From: Sternotherus odoratus
Lineage: Eukaryota > Chordata > Testudines > Kinosternidae
Reading direction: 5' to 3'
DNA length: 64,000 nucleotides
NCBI GenBank assembly: GCA_032164245.1
Contig: JAVMKO010000022.1
Location: 14,383,845-14,447,844 of the forward strand
Part shown: positions 40,526 through 50,035 of the stretch, piece by piece
How positions within the stretch are numbered: position 1 is the stretch's first letter
Layout of the letters: each line of letters opens with the position of its first letter
Notes under the pieces: generated by a model
What the model saw: the letters and a program-made list of their open reading frames with translations, nothing else
The model's database searches: none
What the model was told of the DNA's origin: nothing
Program-made: the position numbers and the translations under genes

Positions 40526-40770
40526 AGAGGAAGGCCCAGGACGTGACAATGCACCGGCCCGGAGAGCGCCCCTCCCCACAGCCCCGCGAAGGCAGGCCCA
40601 GGGCTCCGCGGCCATGTCGGCTCCCCGACGAGCAGCAGGAGCCGGGCCTGCGACCCTCGCCGCATACAAAGGGGGGGGGGGGTAGAGGAGGGAAGGAAAA
40701 TGGCGGCTGCTCCCCCACACACAAAGGAAGAGGGGCCCTGCTCCCTCCCGGGCGGGGCTAACTACCCGCC

Positions 40771-40789
40771 GCATGCCGGGATCTGTAGT
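40771..40789 (-). promoter_or_regulatory. ZNF143/THAP11-type site
   Basis: The minus strand reads ACTACAGATCCCGGCATGC, close to the long ZNF143 promoter motif ACTACAATTCCCAGCATGC. It lies in CSDE1 intron 1 near the transcription start. Confidence 0.6.
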
Positions 40790-40921
40790 TCTCCCCCGCT
40801 CCAGCCCCACTCCACCCCCCTTCGGCAGCCCCTCGGAACCTACCGTCCTCGCCGCGCCCGGGCCCCACTAACGCAGCACCGCCCCAGCCCCCGGCAGCCC
40901 CCGCAGCCCGCCCCACTCTGG

Positions 40922-40940
40922 GGGGGTCGGGAGCCGTAGT
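40922..40940 (-). promoter_or_regulatory. Degenerate ZNF143-type site
   Basis: The minus strand starts ACTACGGCTCCCGACC, sharing the ACTAC-N4-TCCC frame with the other two sites but lacking the GCATGC end. It may be a decayed third copy. Confidence 0.3.
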
Positions 40941-41011
40941 GCGGGCAGGCCCCGGCCCCGCGCAGCTCGAACCACAGCCCCAGCAGCCCCCGCGGCAGGC
41001 CGCCGCCCACT

Positions 41012-41030
41012 GCACGCTGGGACTTGTAGT
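41012..41030 (-). promoter_or_regulatory. ZNF143/THAP11-type site
   Basis: The minus strand reads ACTACAAGTCCCAGCGTGC, a second strong match to the same 19-bp motif and in the same orientation as the first. Confidence 0.6.
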
Positions 41031-41325
41031 GTCCGCGCTGCTCAGGCCCCATCATCGGCCCACCACTCCCCGGGACCCACCAGCAGCTCCCGGGCCGGCC
41101 ACGATTTGCCGCGCCGGGCCCCAGCGGCCTACCCGCGCCTCGCCCCGGGGAGGGCGCAGGGGGGCTCTGCCGCTCGGGACCGTTGGGCGGAGGGCTCGAC
41201 GCGGACGCGAGCTCTCGGGCCGGGCCGGGCCTCCCCCTCTCGCCACCCCTCAGAGCTCACAGAGCCCGACGAGGCGGGCGCGGGCGCCCCAGGGCCGCGC
41301 CTCGCGCCGCACTTACCCCAACAGC

Positions 41326-41352
41326 TCAGCGCCCCCGCTCCAGCGCCGCCAT
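41326..41352 (-). CDS. Upstream ORF in CSDE1 5' UTR (8 codons)
   Basis: The putative leader contains ATG GCG GCG, then CTG GAG CGG GGG CGC and TGA. It encodes MAALERGR, 8 residues before the stop. The context is CTC-ATG-G, with C at -3 and G at +4, so initiation would be moderate. The stop lies 9 nt before the donor, so the uORF ends within exon 1 whatever exon follows. uORFs in leaders usually reduce downstream initiation; any effect here is inference. It is counted only if transcription starts upstream of 41352. Confidence 0.4.
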   Translation of the reverse strand: MAALERGR

Positions 41353-41390
41353 GAGCAGCACGGCACAGCACGTAGGAATAAATCCCGGCC

Positions 41391-41400
41391 TCTCGCGAGA
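41391..41400. promoter_or_regulatory. TCTCGCGAGA palindrome (BANP-type element)
   Basis: This is an exact 10-bp palindrome. The element is known in CpG-island promoters of housekeeping genes and is bound by BANP when unmethylated. It lies 75 nt upstream of the first-exon donor, a fitting position for the CSDE1 core promoter. Confidence 0.75.
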
Positions 41401-41433
41401 GACGCGTGGGGAGGGGCCGGCAACTGGGGAAGA

Positions 41434-41446
41434 ATGCGCGTGCGCG
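41434..41446. promoter_or_regulatory. NRF1-like site
   Basis: TGCGCGTGCGC matches the NRF1 half-site pair GCGC-N-TGCGC. It is the first of four in about 200 bp upstream of CSDE1. Confidence 0.5.
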
Positions 41447-41476
41447 CGGGGAACCCGACTCACGGAGGGAGGAGAA

Positions 41477-41488
41477 TGCGCAAGCGCA
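41477..41488. promoter_or_regulatory. NRF1-like site
   Basis: TGCGCAAGCGCA, one base from the canonical TGCGCATGCGCA palindrome. Confidence 0.5.
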
Positions 41489-41513
41489 TAAAAGGACCCC
41501 GCACTGCGGAAAG

Positions 41514-41524
41514 TGCGCATGCGC
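41514..41524. promoter_or_regulatory. NRF1 consensus site
   Basis: TGCGCATGCGC is an exact NRF1 core palindrome, 37 bp from the previous site. Confidence 0.6.
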
Positions 41525-41615
41525 TCTCCCAGGACAGGGGGCGCTTGTGCGAGAAGCGAGGCCAACGGACGAGGTGTTAGGGCCGAAGGGGGCGCCAGTG
41601 ACAGCAGCTGGTGGG

Positions 41616-41627
41616 CGCGCGTGCGCA
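41616..41627. promoter_or_regulatory. NRF1-like site
   Basis: CGCGCGTGCGCA, the fourth member of the NRF1-like cluster upstream of CSDE1. Confidence 0.45.
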
Positions 41628-41879
41628 GCCGAGGGACCCCACGGCCAGCCAGCACGGCGCCCCCTGGTGGCGGCGCAGGCCTTGGCACGGCAAAGCAACC
41701 CGGGTTTTCACGTGCGGGGCGGGGCGTGTGTCGGCCGAGTGGCAGGCGCCCCCCCCCGCCCCAGGCGCCCGGGCCCTTCAGCAACAGCCCCCTGCGCGCA
41801 TGGGCGTACGGCTCCCAGCACTGCCGTTAAGCAATCGGCCAACAGGAGGAAAGCCTGGGGAAGTTTTGCTGTTCTAGAG

Positions 41880-43725
41880 GCAGCTGCCCTTGTGTAACGT
41901 CTGCATTCGACAACGTTCAGCTCTAAGCATTGGAAAATGATTTACCATCACTTACAAAGCCACAGTGTCTACTATGAAGAATCCGAGGACTATTTCAAAA
42001 TAGCGTTTCAGTGTCGGTCATGACACCCTACAGTGCAGAGCGGGCCCCTGCAATAGATCTATTCCTGGAAATGCCCATCTTGTGTTACAGACAGCTGTTC
42101 TACTTTTTTGGATTGGTAACAGCGACATGAGAAGCAGCACTACAAGTCAAATGCAGGATTCCTTTGCTCCCAGAACGGTCTGAAATAACTCCAAGAAATG
42201 AACCATCATAAAGAAACCAAAGATACTGATGGATTTATCCTGTTACTCTCCTAAGGGTCAGAACTGTTCAGACCTAAATGTGGAAAAAAAGAAAACTAAA
42301 CAAAATTATTAGGAATAGAAATAACTATTTATGATAGCTGTTCTCTACAAGTTTTTTCTATTAGGCCCTACTTTGTCTAAACCAGTGGTCCCCAAACTGG
42401 GGCTCGTGAACCCCTGGAGGTTCACTAAATGTTACAGGGGGTTCTCAAAAGAAAATTCCCTAATGGTAGACAGACCTGGCCCTGGGTTCCCCGGGCAGCA
42501 TGGGGCTAGCCCCCCAGAGCCCCTGGACTTCCAAGAGCTAAGTAGATCAAAGCAAACATATCAATCACACGGAGGAGATTTAAACCTCAAGACTCCTTAT
42601 AAGAAATGGAAAGGGAGGGGTGTATATTTTGTTTTTAAAATTAAATAGGCAGCAAGTGTTGTTTTTAAAATTATTATGAAAAACAAATTTAAACGTTGTA
42701 GTAATGTGTGTTGTTTGCCTGGACTGCTCAAGACCCGAATCCTTGTCTAGGAGGAACTCTGAGTAGGCTTCTTAAATCCCTTCATGCGATTTCACAACTG
42801 ATACTTCTTGATGAAACATAGGAGCCTGGTCTTATAACAGGCTTATTCAAAATGATACAAGCTACAAAAGTGATATATTGGAAGTGTATATATATATAAT
42901 TTTATATTTCCAAGATCACTGCTTTTATAATTTATACTCAGGTAAAAGGAGAAAATCCCTGGAAATATTCATTTTTAGGAAGGGGTTCACGAGACTTGAC
43001 ATTTTAGTGAAATGGATTCACAGGTTGTTAAAGTTTGAGAACCACTGGTCTAAACAGACATTTCACAGATTTGGGAGAAGGGTTGTATCTTTTTTTCTCT
43101 CCATGGCTTAGAGTGCCAAGTAGAAAGTATCAAGAACAACAAAGTGGTCTTTCAGATGTAGATAGCCCGTTTAATCTTGTGTTGATAGGGAGGGGGAGCA
43201 AGGCTTTGCTGTTGGTCCCGTTACAGAACTTCCAAAGTCAATGGCCATAAGTGCACTTCACTCTTCCAGCAGAGCTATAGTAGGGAAGTATATGGTCTCA
43301 CACAATATAAACACACAATTTTACCAATTCACAGCCCTGGTATTACAGGAAAACGCATCATGTGCTAGATGTTATGTGGATATATAGGAATACAGTCCCG
43401 TACCCTAGAAAGCTTGCAAGGTAAAAGCATTCAGAGCATGGTCCTCAGGCAAATCTGACAGAAAGCTGGAATTCCTATGGAGACACTGCTGCAGAGCTAC
43501 AATGTGTCACCCTCTCACAGAAAGTGAAGGCCACATTAGTGGAACTGTTTTTCTCTTTCTGAAGGCTGACTTTTCTTATGCAAACTAGATGTCTGTGCAC
43601 AGAGCACTCATTTCTGTTTTGCCTCTGTTATAACTTCTAAATAATCAGTCAAAGTAATTACATTGCAGGGGGTTACAGGTGTTGTCAGATATCCAATCCT
43701 ACAAAACAGTCACATGGTAATACTT
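41880..43725. other. CSDE1-SIKE1 intergenic gap
   Basis: Outside the hAT element I see no exon, RNA gene or clear regulatory site. Confidence 0.5.
42383..43047. mobile_element. 665-bp hAT-type element with perfect 8-bp target duplication
   Basis: The ends are CAGTGGTCCCCAAACTGGGG and, inverted, AAAGTTTGAGAACCACTG. GTCTAAAC flanks both sides exactly (42375-42382 and 43048-43055). It fills much of the gap between the CSDE1 promoter and the SIKE1 3' end and has no intact transposase. Confidence 0.92.
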
Positions 43726-43730
43726 TGAGA

Positions 43731-43736
43731 TTTATT
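43731..43736 (-). terminator. Candidate distal polyadenylation signal of SIKE1
   Basis: The minus strand reads GAAATAAATC here, a canonical AATAAA. It is the last such signal before the intergenic hAT element and the CSDE1 promoter. Confidence 0.35.
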
Positions 43737-44756
43737 TCAAGAAAAAGAAGCCAATATACATACTTGATAAATCTGAGATATCAAGAAAACTGTTTCAAGT
43801 TGGCTGACTAAGTGGAGCAGCCAAATGAGAGAAATAATCATAGCATAACACAGTAACACAAATGTATTTATAGTATCTCCTCCCTTAGAATATTTACAGT
43901 ATAAATCAGAATCAACAGACTGAGCACGTATCTGCTCATTATAGGAACTCATTTGACACTGAAAGTGGCACTGATGGCATATTTAAAGGCATAAAGCTAC
44001 AACTGGTGCTATAACAGCTGAACCAGTTTCTACTAATTAGTCTATGTTTGTATAGCACAGAGTAGAAACAGTTTTCCTGTCAATTCCAAGTTCTTTACTC
44101 AGGAGCCCAGGTCCTGGTGGTTGCAGTATGTCAGTAGAGTGAGAAAGGTGCCAAATTATTCCTCAGCACATCCATTGAAGAAGATAAGCAACAAGGAGGT
44201 ATTTTCTCTTGGACCAAAGTTCAGGTGCTGAGATGAAAGGTTGGATTTTCAACAGGCACCTAACTCAGTGACTTCAATGGGAATTAAGCACCCTTATGCT
44301 TTTCTGGAAATCCCTCGAACAGGAGTAAGTCACAGACAACAATACATTTAGGGTCACAGATTCTATAGTGAACATTTACTTTTAGAAAAGTAGAATTGCA
44401 AAAGTACTCATTAAAACAGCACCCTCTTGACCCCTCTTCCTAATAAGGATTTCAGGGATGACTCTCTGAGGGGACTGCTGCTCACCTTCCAATTTCTTAA
44501 ACTCCAAATCTTAATCAAGCCGCTGTACAACCCAGTGTAGTGTCATGAACGTGGGATGCATTTACACCAGTCTCACAGCACATATCACCACAGGAGCAAG
44601 ACCCATGATAAATAATTACTCTGTTTGCATCTCTACACTGAAGCACTATGATACAAATGACCTTGAAGTCTCCCAGACATGAGAGGGATGCAGAAAAACG
44701 CTGTCTGGTCTCAAAGCACTGAGTTCTTCAGAAAAATAATGTACTAGGTTAATTCA

Positions 44757-44762
44757 TTTATT
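44757..44762 (-). terminator. Candidate proximal polyadenylation signal of SIKE1
   Basis: A minus-strand AATAAA about 0.83 kb after the SIKE1 stop codon. It could produce a short 3' UTR isoform. Confidence 0.3.
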
Positions 44763-45590
44763 CTTCAACTGAGATGGAAGAAAGGAGAAGAGAGATGTTT
44801 TCCTCCCATTATTTTCCTTCCCAGAAATCCCCCGTCTCTACCCAATTCATGCTTGCCAAAGATGTTCTGGGGTGAGGGAAGGAATTCTTTCCTAATCAAA
44901 ACATAATTAATGAAAAGAAATCTTTTGAATACTTACTAACAAGGATAGAAAGCGTGAATTTAAAAATGTATTGTTTCTGGATTAAGAGTGATGCTTTTAA
45001 ACATCACCTAGTTTTTTGGGCTTTGGGTGTGTTCACTCCTCCCAACACAAGAGCTAGAAAACATGCTAAATTACAACTCTGCCATTCTCTGGATCTGTTT
45101 ATACTAAAAAGCAAAGAGTCTGTATCTATATGACATTGTTAACCCATCCAAATGCTGTGTGGAGAATTATTTAAAGCAAAATTAAATGTGTGATGTTTAA
45201 TATTTACAAGACAATGTCTCCATTAAACACTTTCACTCATATCTAGGGGGAAAAAAATCACAACTTGTAAAATGCTCTATAACCACTGATGAAGTGAGAT
45301 TGCTAAAGTGGATTTGAATTGCTGCCTACCAAGTTAGATGTCTCCCATTGGGGCTGATCCAGAAACATTCTTCATGAGAGGAAAACAAACAACTGCAAGA
45401 AGTATAGCTGCATAAATACCTCATTGCTAGGCTGCTGTATACTGTTAAGACTGAGCAGCAATGCAAACCATTGCCACCAAAGGGTTATCAGGAAACACAT
45501 GAAGTAATAAAACATAACTAAGATAAAACATTCTCCTATACAGTGGTTGGTTTCCATAGAGTTTTGAAAGTCAAGAGTTTGGAGAGAGGG

Positions 45591-45692
45591 TTATTTTGTG
45601 GCTTGAGATGCAATGTCAGGCAGCTCCTCTCGCCTCACTTCGATAGTTTCTTTGCTGATGGATAACAGCTCCCGCAGCTCTTTATTTTCAAG
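45591..45692 (-). CDS. SIKE1: SIKE1 last coding exon, residues 175-207 and stop
   Basis: It reads [20 protein letters not shown] then [13 protein letters not shown] and TAA. Acceptor is TTTTGCAG. The final 15 residues differ clearly from mammalian SIKE1, as expected for an unconstrained tail. Confidence 0.95.
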   Translation of the reverse strand, partial: LENKELRELLSISKETIEVRREELPDIASQATK

Positions 45693-48661
45693 CTGCAAAA
45701 TCGATATTTTGGCTAAAACAGAAATGAACTGATTCACAATTAAATGACAGTACTAAAGAACTCTGAAATAGTGAAATTGTATAGTGGGGAAACATTTCTG
45801 CACCGGCGGGGGGAGGGGGAAGAGGGAGAGGAACTAAGTAACCTAAGTTGTCTTTGCTCTCTCTTAATTCTACACATACAGACATCCTCACACACCACAG
45901 AACCTTGGGTACATGGAGAGGCATAGGGGCTGGGCTCTTTATTTCACTTTTAAATGTTTTAATTTGGTGCCCAATACACAAAAATAGTAAGCACAGGTGG
46001 GGTATCCCTCTCTCTCTTTCTGCTCTCCATGAATAGAAAAATCATTTCAGAACAAGATTAGTGCATCCTACACAAAACAGCAGCCTCTATGAAGTAAAAA
46101 CCTAGTTGCTGACTGCTACAGAAATATTAAATATAAAAAGACATGTCTTTCTAAAGTTGTTTGCTATTTGTTGAGGGATTTTTTATAACATTTACTTACT
46201 GTATGCAAAATTTAAAGAGATTGTTAAGATTTCCCTTTAAAAAAGCCAGCCTGGGTCATATCCCTGTATGAAGCAGAAAGGATTTCTCTGAATCAGTCAA
46301 TATCCCAAAATCCAGATTTACCCTTAGTGAGTATGAGTAGGCAATAGGTCCATCCCACAACCAACTTCACAGTCACACCAAGGTCTTACCTCTAACTGGG
46401 CTAGTTTTTCTTGAATTTTACAGAATTGATCATCATCCATCTGAACAGCTTTTCTCATCACTTCCCCCATCTCACAGATTCTGTCTACGTGACTCTCAAT
46501 TTCCTGCAAATAAATTGAAGCAGGACAATACTATGCTTAGTTGACAGTGACACTGTTTTGCATCTTCTGAATACTTTCCCAATAGCTACAAGTAAGACAA
46601 GTAATCCTACTTGTCCCTTCTTGAATGAAGTTTATGTATTTTATTAGTTCCTTTTTAAAATAGAGATTTTATTAAGTTGAAGTTGGCATGGAACTCTGGG
46701 TTACTGCTGCAGTGTTTACAGGAAGGAATGGAATATGCAGGAGGTTCCATGGCTTACGGAGTCAGGAAGAATATTGGAGTTGTAGTGGCAGAGCACAGTG
46801 TTTTTAAAGTACAAACTTTATTTCCAACACTTGCCAGAAACAGGTAAAATAATGATTACCGCCCTCCCCAGCTTACCACCGAGTGAGCCTCAGGCACTTG
46901 TAGGACTGGCTCAGCATTCACGTCTTTTCTTCCCATTAGTAAATGTAACATCTGCTTCCTGTACTTGCTCATTATAAGTTCCAAAGCATCTTGATGTTCC
47001 TCCAAGGAGATCCACAACTCTACAACACACAATACAATCATCGTGAAACAACAATCTTGAAAGACACCTTCCTCACTTCACTTATATGAAGTTACCTTCC
47101 ATTATACACACAGACTTAATGAAGCCAAATTCCTAGCAGGTGGGTAAAATCTCCCACACTTCCTGTTCAATTAAGTTACTTTAAAAAGAACATACTATAA
47201 AGTTTTCAAGCAACCCAATTTCCCTCCACCTAGAATTGCACATTTACCGTATTTTTCGCCATATAGGACGCTCCGGCGTATAAGACGCCCCCGAGTTTTT
47301 AAATAAAAAAGCCGGACACAAAAACAAAAAACAAACAAAAAAAAACCCACCACCACACACAAAAAGCGCCTCGCTCTCCCGTCCCCGCCGCGCGGGCGGG
47401 CTGCTGGGAGCGCACCGCTCTCCCGTCCCCGCCGCGCGGGCGGGCTGCTGGGAGTGCGCCGCTCTCCCGTCCCCGCCGCGCGGGCGGGCGGTCCCAGGGG
47501 CCCCGGGGCCCGAGCTGCTCCCGTTCCCCGCCGGCCCCAACACATGCGGGTGGGCTCGGGGGGGAAGCGCCGCCCCGCCCCGCCCGCCGGGCCACCTGCA
47601 GCCGCCCCAGCTCCAGCTGCCCGGTGAGTTTAATATATTCAGAGTATAAGACGCCCCCCCTAATTTTGAGGCTATTTTTGTGGGTTAAAAAGGCGTCTTA
47701 TACGCCAAAATATACGGTAATTACAATCTAGAGAGAAATAAACCAATACATTACACTATGATGGAAAAGTTACTGGCCTCGGGGTAATGTGCACTCCTTT
47801 GTCAGGCGAATTAACAGGAGATTGACCTGGGACAAGTTTTATTTATACAGTAAACATTTTATTCAATATAATACGTTCTAGGGAATAAATAGCTCTTTTA
47901 TAGAAGATGGATGCTTTTATTTTCAGTGTTCCTCAAGTCATTACAGGTGTTTCCAAAATGCATGTTTCTACCCTCCAACCTTTAATACACTTTCTTCACA
48001 ATAAAACCCCATCAAGAAACTCCACTGAAAGGATTCTTTCTTCTGAGACCTTAGTGACAGGGTTAAGAAAGTTCCAAATTTTAATGACTTTAACTCAGTT
48101 AAACCACTTAAGAATTATATGAAGCCACTGGGTACAAGTCATATTTGTTGGTGATGCCTTACTCTTGCACAGTCAAGCAAAAGATGCTAGGTATTTTAGC
48201 ACCAATGAATTCCCTTTCATGTTATGCTGTTTATAGGTATATAATTCACTATTCTAAAGGTTCTAGGCATTCAAGTGTGAAGAGCAATCATGTAGATCTA
48301 GACTACTAACCTCTGTTTTCCTGCTGCAAGTCTCTGATCTGTGTATTTTCTTGTGATAGCAAGATATGAGGTTTGTATTTTGATGTGTCCTTCAGATCAG
48401 TTGCATCTTCTTGGTACTTGCAAAACAAAGGAACACTTTTACCAAGGATAACAACATTTGTATAACTCTTTTTCATAGAAGAATGATGTCTCCTGCACTA
48501 ACCTTTTCTGACAGTGATGTTCCAATCTCCTTCATGGCTGCCACCCGTTTATGGAGGACAGTAGACTGATCAATGAGAGACTCTGCTGCATTATCATGGT
48601 CTTTCAGCCTTTCAAGCAAGGTCTTGGCATCTGTTAAGATCTTCTCTATTGTGCAGGTCAT
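45591..48661 (-). CDS. SIKE1: SIKE1, suppressor of IKK-epsilon, complete (207 residues)
   Basis: Five minus-strand exons join in frame to 207 codons plus stop, the same length as human SIKE1. In the family, SIKE1 is a cytoplasmic coiled-coil protein that binds IKBKE and TBK1, restrains antiviral interferon signalling, and takes part in STRIPAK with SLMAP. The N-terminus [20 protein letters not shown] and the block [20 protein letters not shown] are almost unchanged from mammals. Heptad-like Leu/Ile spacing is seen at about 4-20, 80-115 and 165-185. The short C-terminal tail is more diverged. The start is chosen because all upstream in-frame codons lie beyond a probable splice acceptor. It sits head-to-tail with CSDE1, as in other amniotes. 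Confidence 0.97.
46390..46503 (-). CDS. SIKE1: SIKE1 exon 4, residues 137-174
   Basis: A 114-nt phase-0 exon reads [20 protein letters not shown] then [18 protein letters not shown], part of the second coiled coil. Acceptor TTTGCAG and donor AGAG|GTAAGA are strong. Confidence 0.97.
46877..47019 (-). CDS. SIKE1: SIKE1 exon 3, residues 89-136
   Basis: It completes a Glu codon and reads [47 protein letters not shown]. Acceptor is TTGTAG, with donor GGTG|GTAAGC. The first half is the best conserved part of the protein. Confidence 0.96.
47245..47719. mobile_element. 475-bp MITE with GC-rich internal tandem repeat
   Basis: It is bounded by TACCGTATTTTTCGCC at the left and a matching inverted end, GGCGTCTTATACGCC through TATACGGTA, at the right, with GTATAAGACGC motifs near both ends. 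Flanking ATT on each side is a candidate 3-bp target duplication. The interior holds three copies of a roughly 60-bp GC-rich unit containing CCCGTCCCCGCCGCGCGGGC. It lies in SIKE1 intron 2. I do not assign a superfamily. Confidence 0.75.
47791..47837 (+). repeat. Local direct repeat, copy 1
   Basis: ACTCCTTTGTCAGGCGAATT followed by AACAGGAGATTGACCTGGGA recurs with a few substitutions at 48729-48773. The two copies flank SIKE1 exons 1 and 2. Confidence 0.7.
48311..48416 (-). CDS. SIKE1: SIKE1 exon 2, residues 54-88
   Basis: After TTTTGCAAG it reads [20 protein letters not shown] then [15 protein letters not shown], carrying one base. Donor is AGAG|GTTAGT. It is a hydrophilic segment leading into a coiled coil. 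Confidence 0.96.
48503..48661 (-). CDS. SIKE1: SIKE1 first coding exon, residues 1-53
   Basis: The start ATG at 48661 has A at -3 (CTCACTATGA). It encodes [53 protein letters not shown]. Donor is AAAAG|GTTAGTG. Ten nt upstream, TTGTTCTCAG|TGCTCACT looks like an acceptor, implying a separate untranslated first exon. Confidence 0.95.
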
Positions 48662-48728
48662 AGTGAGCACTGAGAACAACAGTGGTAGTAGGCAGTATCA
48701 GGCACCTACTTCCCGTGTGGGTAAGGCA

Positions 48729-48773
48729 CACTCCTCTGTCAGGCGAACTAACAGGAGATTGACCTGGGACATG
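48729..48773 (+). repeat. Local direct repeat, copy 2
   Basis: ACTCCTCTGTCAGGCGAACT followed by AACAGGAGATTGACCTGGGA is the second copy, about 60 bp upstream of the SIKE1 first coding exon. Preceding bases (GGGTAA) are also alike in the two copies. Confidence 0.7.
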
Positions 48774-49059
48774 TGTGGGGAGGCCGGAATTCCGAGGACA
48801 CTACGCTGGTGATGTCTGTCCCCAGCCCGCTGTGCGGGGCTTGCCCCTTGCCCCCGCAGCACAGCTTGAGAACTGCCCTAGCGCTGTTATCCGCGGGGTT
48901 CCCAACTTTCGTTGGATAAATTCCTAGAGGAGTCGTCACATGATATTATCTTTAACTAGAAATTAATCTTTTCATTTCTGGAGACTTCAGAACAATGTTA
49001 GAGAGTTAGCAACCTACCCCCCTCGCCAGCTATCCCCAGCGCATCCACCCCAATGCAGT

Positions 49060-49800
49060 GATATACAGCCCAGCGCGGCCACCCCCAGCGTAACACATAC
49101 CCCCGACCCCAGTGCGGCTACCCCCAGTGTAACACCCCCCCCGCCCCCAGTGCGGCTACCCCCCCCCGCCCCCAGCGCGGCCACCCCCAGCGTAACACAC
49201 CCCCCCGCCCCCAGTGCGGCTACCCCAGTGCGGCTACCCCCAGCGTAACACCCCCCCCGCCCCCAGTGCGGCCGCCCCCAGCGTAACACCCCCCCCCCAG
49301 TGCGGCTGTCCCCAGCGTAACACCCCCCCCTCCCCCAGCGCGGCCACCCCCAGCGTAACACATACCCCCGACCCCAGTGCGGCTACCCCCAGTGTAACAT
49401 CCCCCCCCCCGCCCCCAGTGCGGCTACCCCCCCCGCCCCCAGCGCGGCCACCCCCAGCGTAACACACACCCTCGCCCCCAGTGCGGCTACCCCAGTGCGG
49501 CTACCCCCAGCGTAACACACCCCCCCCCGCCCCCAGTGCGGCCGCCCCCAGCGTAACACCCCCCCGCCCCCAGCGCGGCCACCCCCAGCGTAACACCCCC
49601 CCCCCAGTGCGGCTGTCCCCAGCGTAACACCCCCCCCTCCCCCAGCGCGGCCACCCCCAGCGTAACACTCCCCCCTCCCCCCCCCCAGTGCGGCTGCCCC
49701 CAGCGTAGCACCCCCCCCCCGCCCCCAGCGCGGCCACCCCCAGCGTAACACTCCCCCCTCCCCGCCCCCAGTGCGGCTGCCCCCAGCACAGCCACACAAG
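49060..49800. repeat. GC-rich minisatellite in SIKE1 5' intron
   Basis: About 16 imperfect copies of a unit of roughly 30-55 bp built from CCCCCAGYGCGGCYRC and CCCCCAGCGTAACAC with variable C runs. The G-rich strand is the SIKE1 sense strand. It lies between the candidate first exon and the coding exon. Every frame is open and reads repeats such as LRWGRPHWGRGG, which are by-products of the repeat, not protein evidence. Confidence 0.9.
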
Positions 49801-49979
49801 GCGAAAGTCTCCCGGCCGGAGGACACGGAGGCGGCTCCAGGGGCTGTGGCCGGGCGCTCGCAGCCGCCAGGGACTGGCTCGGACGGGTGCCCGAGGCCGC
49901 GGTGATGGGTGCTGCTTAGGCCCCTCCCCCAGACGGAGGACGGGGCGGGACAAGAGCAGCCCGGCTCGCGGACACTGAC

Positions 49980-50035
49980 CTCTTTAGCCGCCACTTCCGC
50001 GCTCCGACCCGGTCCCGGGGGACGGCGCATGCGTG
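49980..50035 (-). other. SIKE1: Candidate SIKE1 untranslated first exon
   Basis: Inside the CpG island, a donor-like AAGAG|GTCAGTG (minus strand) lies at 49979-49978, just downstream of an ETS-like CGGAAGTG and an NRF1-like site. It pairs plausibly with the acceptor TTCTCAG at about 48672. The start of transcription is unknown, so the right edge is nominal. Confidence 0.4.
50023..50034. promoter_or_regulatory. NRF1-like site, SIKE1 promoter
   Basis: CGGCGCATGCGT contains the GCGCATGCG core, just upstream of the candidate SIKE1 first exon donor. Confidence 0.5.

Larger units (their letters stand above)
35132..41316 (-). other. CSDE1 intron 1 region
   Basis: It holds the two CR1 copies, an 18-G run at 38495 and the left part of the CpG island. 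Elsewhere (38000-40250) I see AT-rich sequence with no supportable exon or RNA gene. Confidence 0.5.
41317..41400 (-). other. CSDE1: CSDE1 first exon (5' UTR), start approximate
   Basis: A strong donor (TTGGG|GTAAGTGC) lies at 41316-41315 inside the CpG island, just downstream of a TCTCGCGAGA promoter element. The transcription start is not defined by the sequence; the right edge is placed at that element by inference. The exon contains a short upstream ORF. Spliced directly to the MSFD exon, it gives TTGGG|ATGAGC with G at -3, an acceptable start context. Confidence 0.6.
40290..41850. promoter_or_regulatory. CpG island at CSDE1 promoter
   Basis: A sharp rise in G+C and CpG against AT-rich flanks, with many long chance ORFs in all frames. 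It contains the CSDE1 first-exon donor, one TCTCGCGAGA, three ZNF143-like sites and four NRF1-like palindromes. There is no TATA box at a sensible distance. The core promoter is inferred to be around 41.4 kb; sequence right of it may also drive divergent transcription. Confidence 0.85.
43725..45590 (-). other. SIKE1: Probable SIKE1 3' UTR
   Basis: No exon-like or repeat-rich sequence interrupts the stretch after the SIKE1 stop. Minus-strand AATAAA signals occur at 44757-44762 and 43731-43736, giving UTRs of about 0.8 or 1.9 kb. Which is used cannot be told from sequence. The stretch also holds a short ancient repeat-like segment near 44240-44310. Confidence 0.4.

Noticed and set aside
40939..41580. 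213-codon plus-strand ORF in the CSDE1 CpG island
   Set aside because: It is antisense to the CSDE1 first exon and compositionally driven, with no domain or splice support.
49383..50030. 215-codon minus-strand ORF reading RWG/ALGAGG repeats
   Set aside because: It is the minisatellite read as protein; all frames are open and the repeat has no conserved coding signature.
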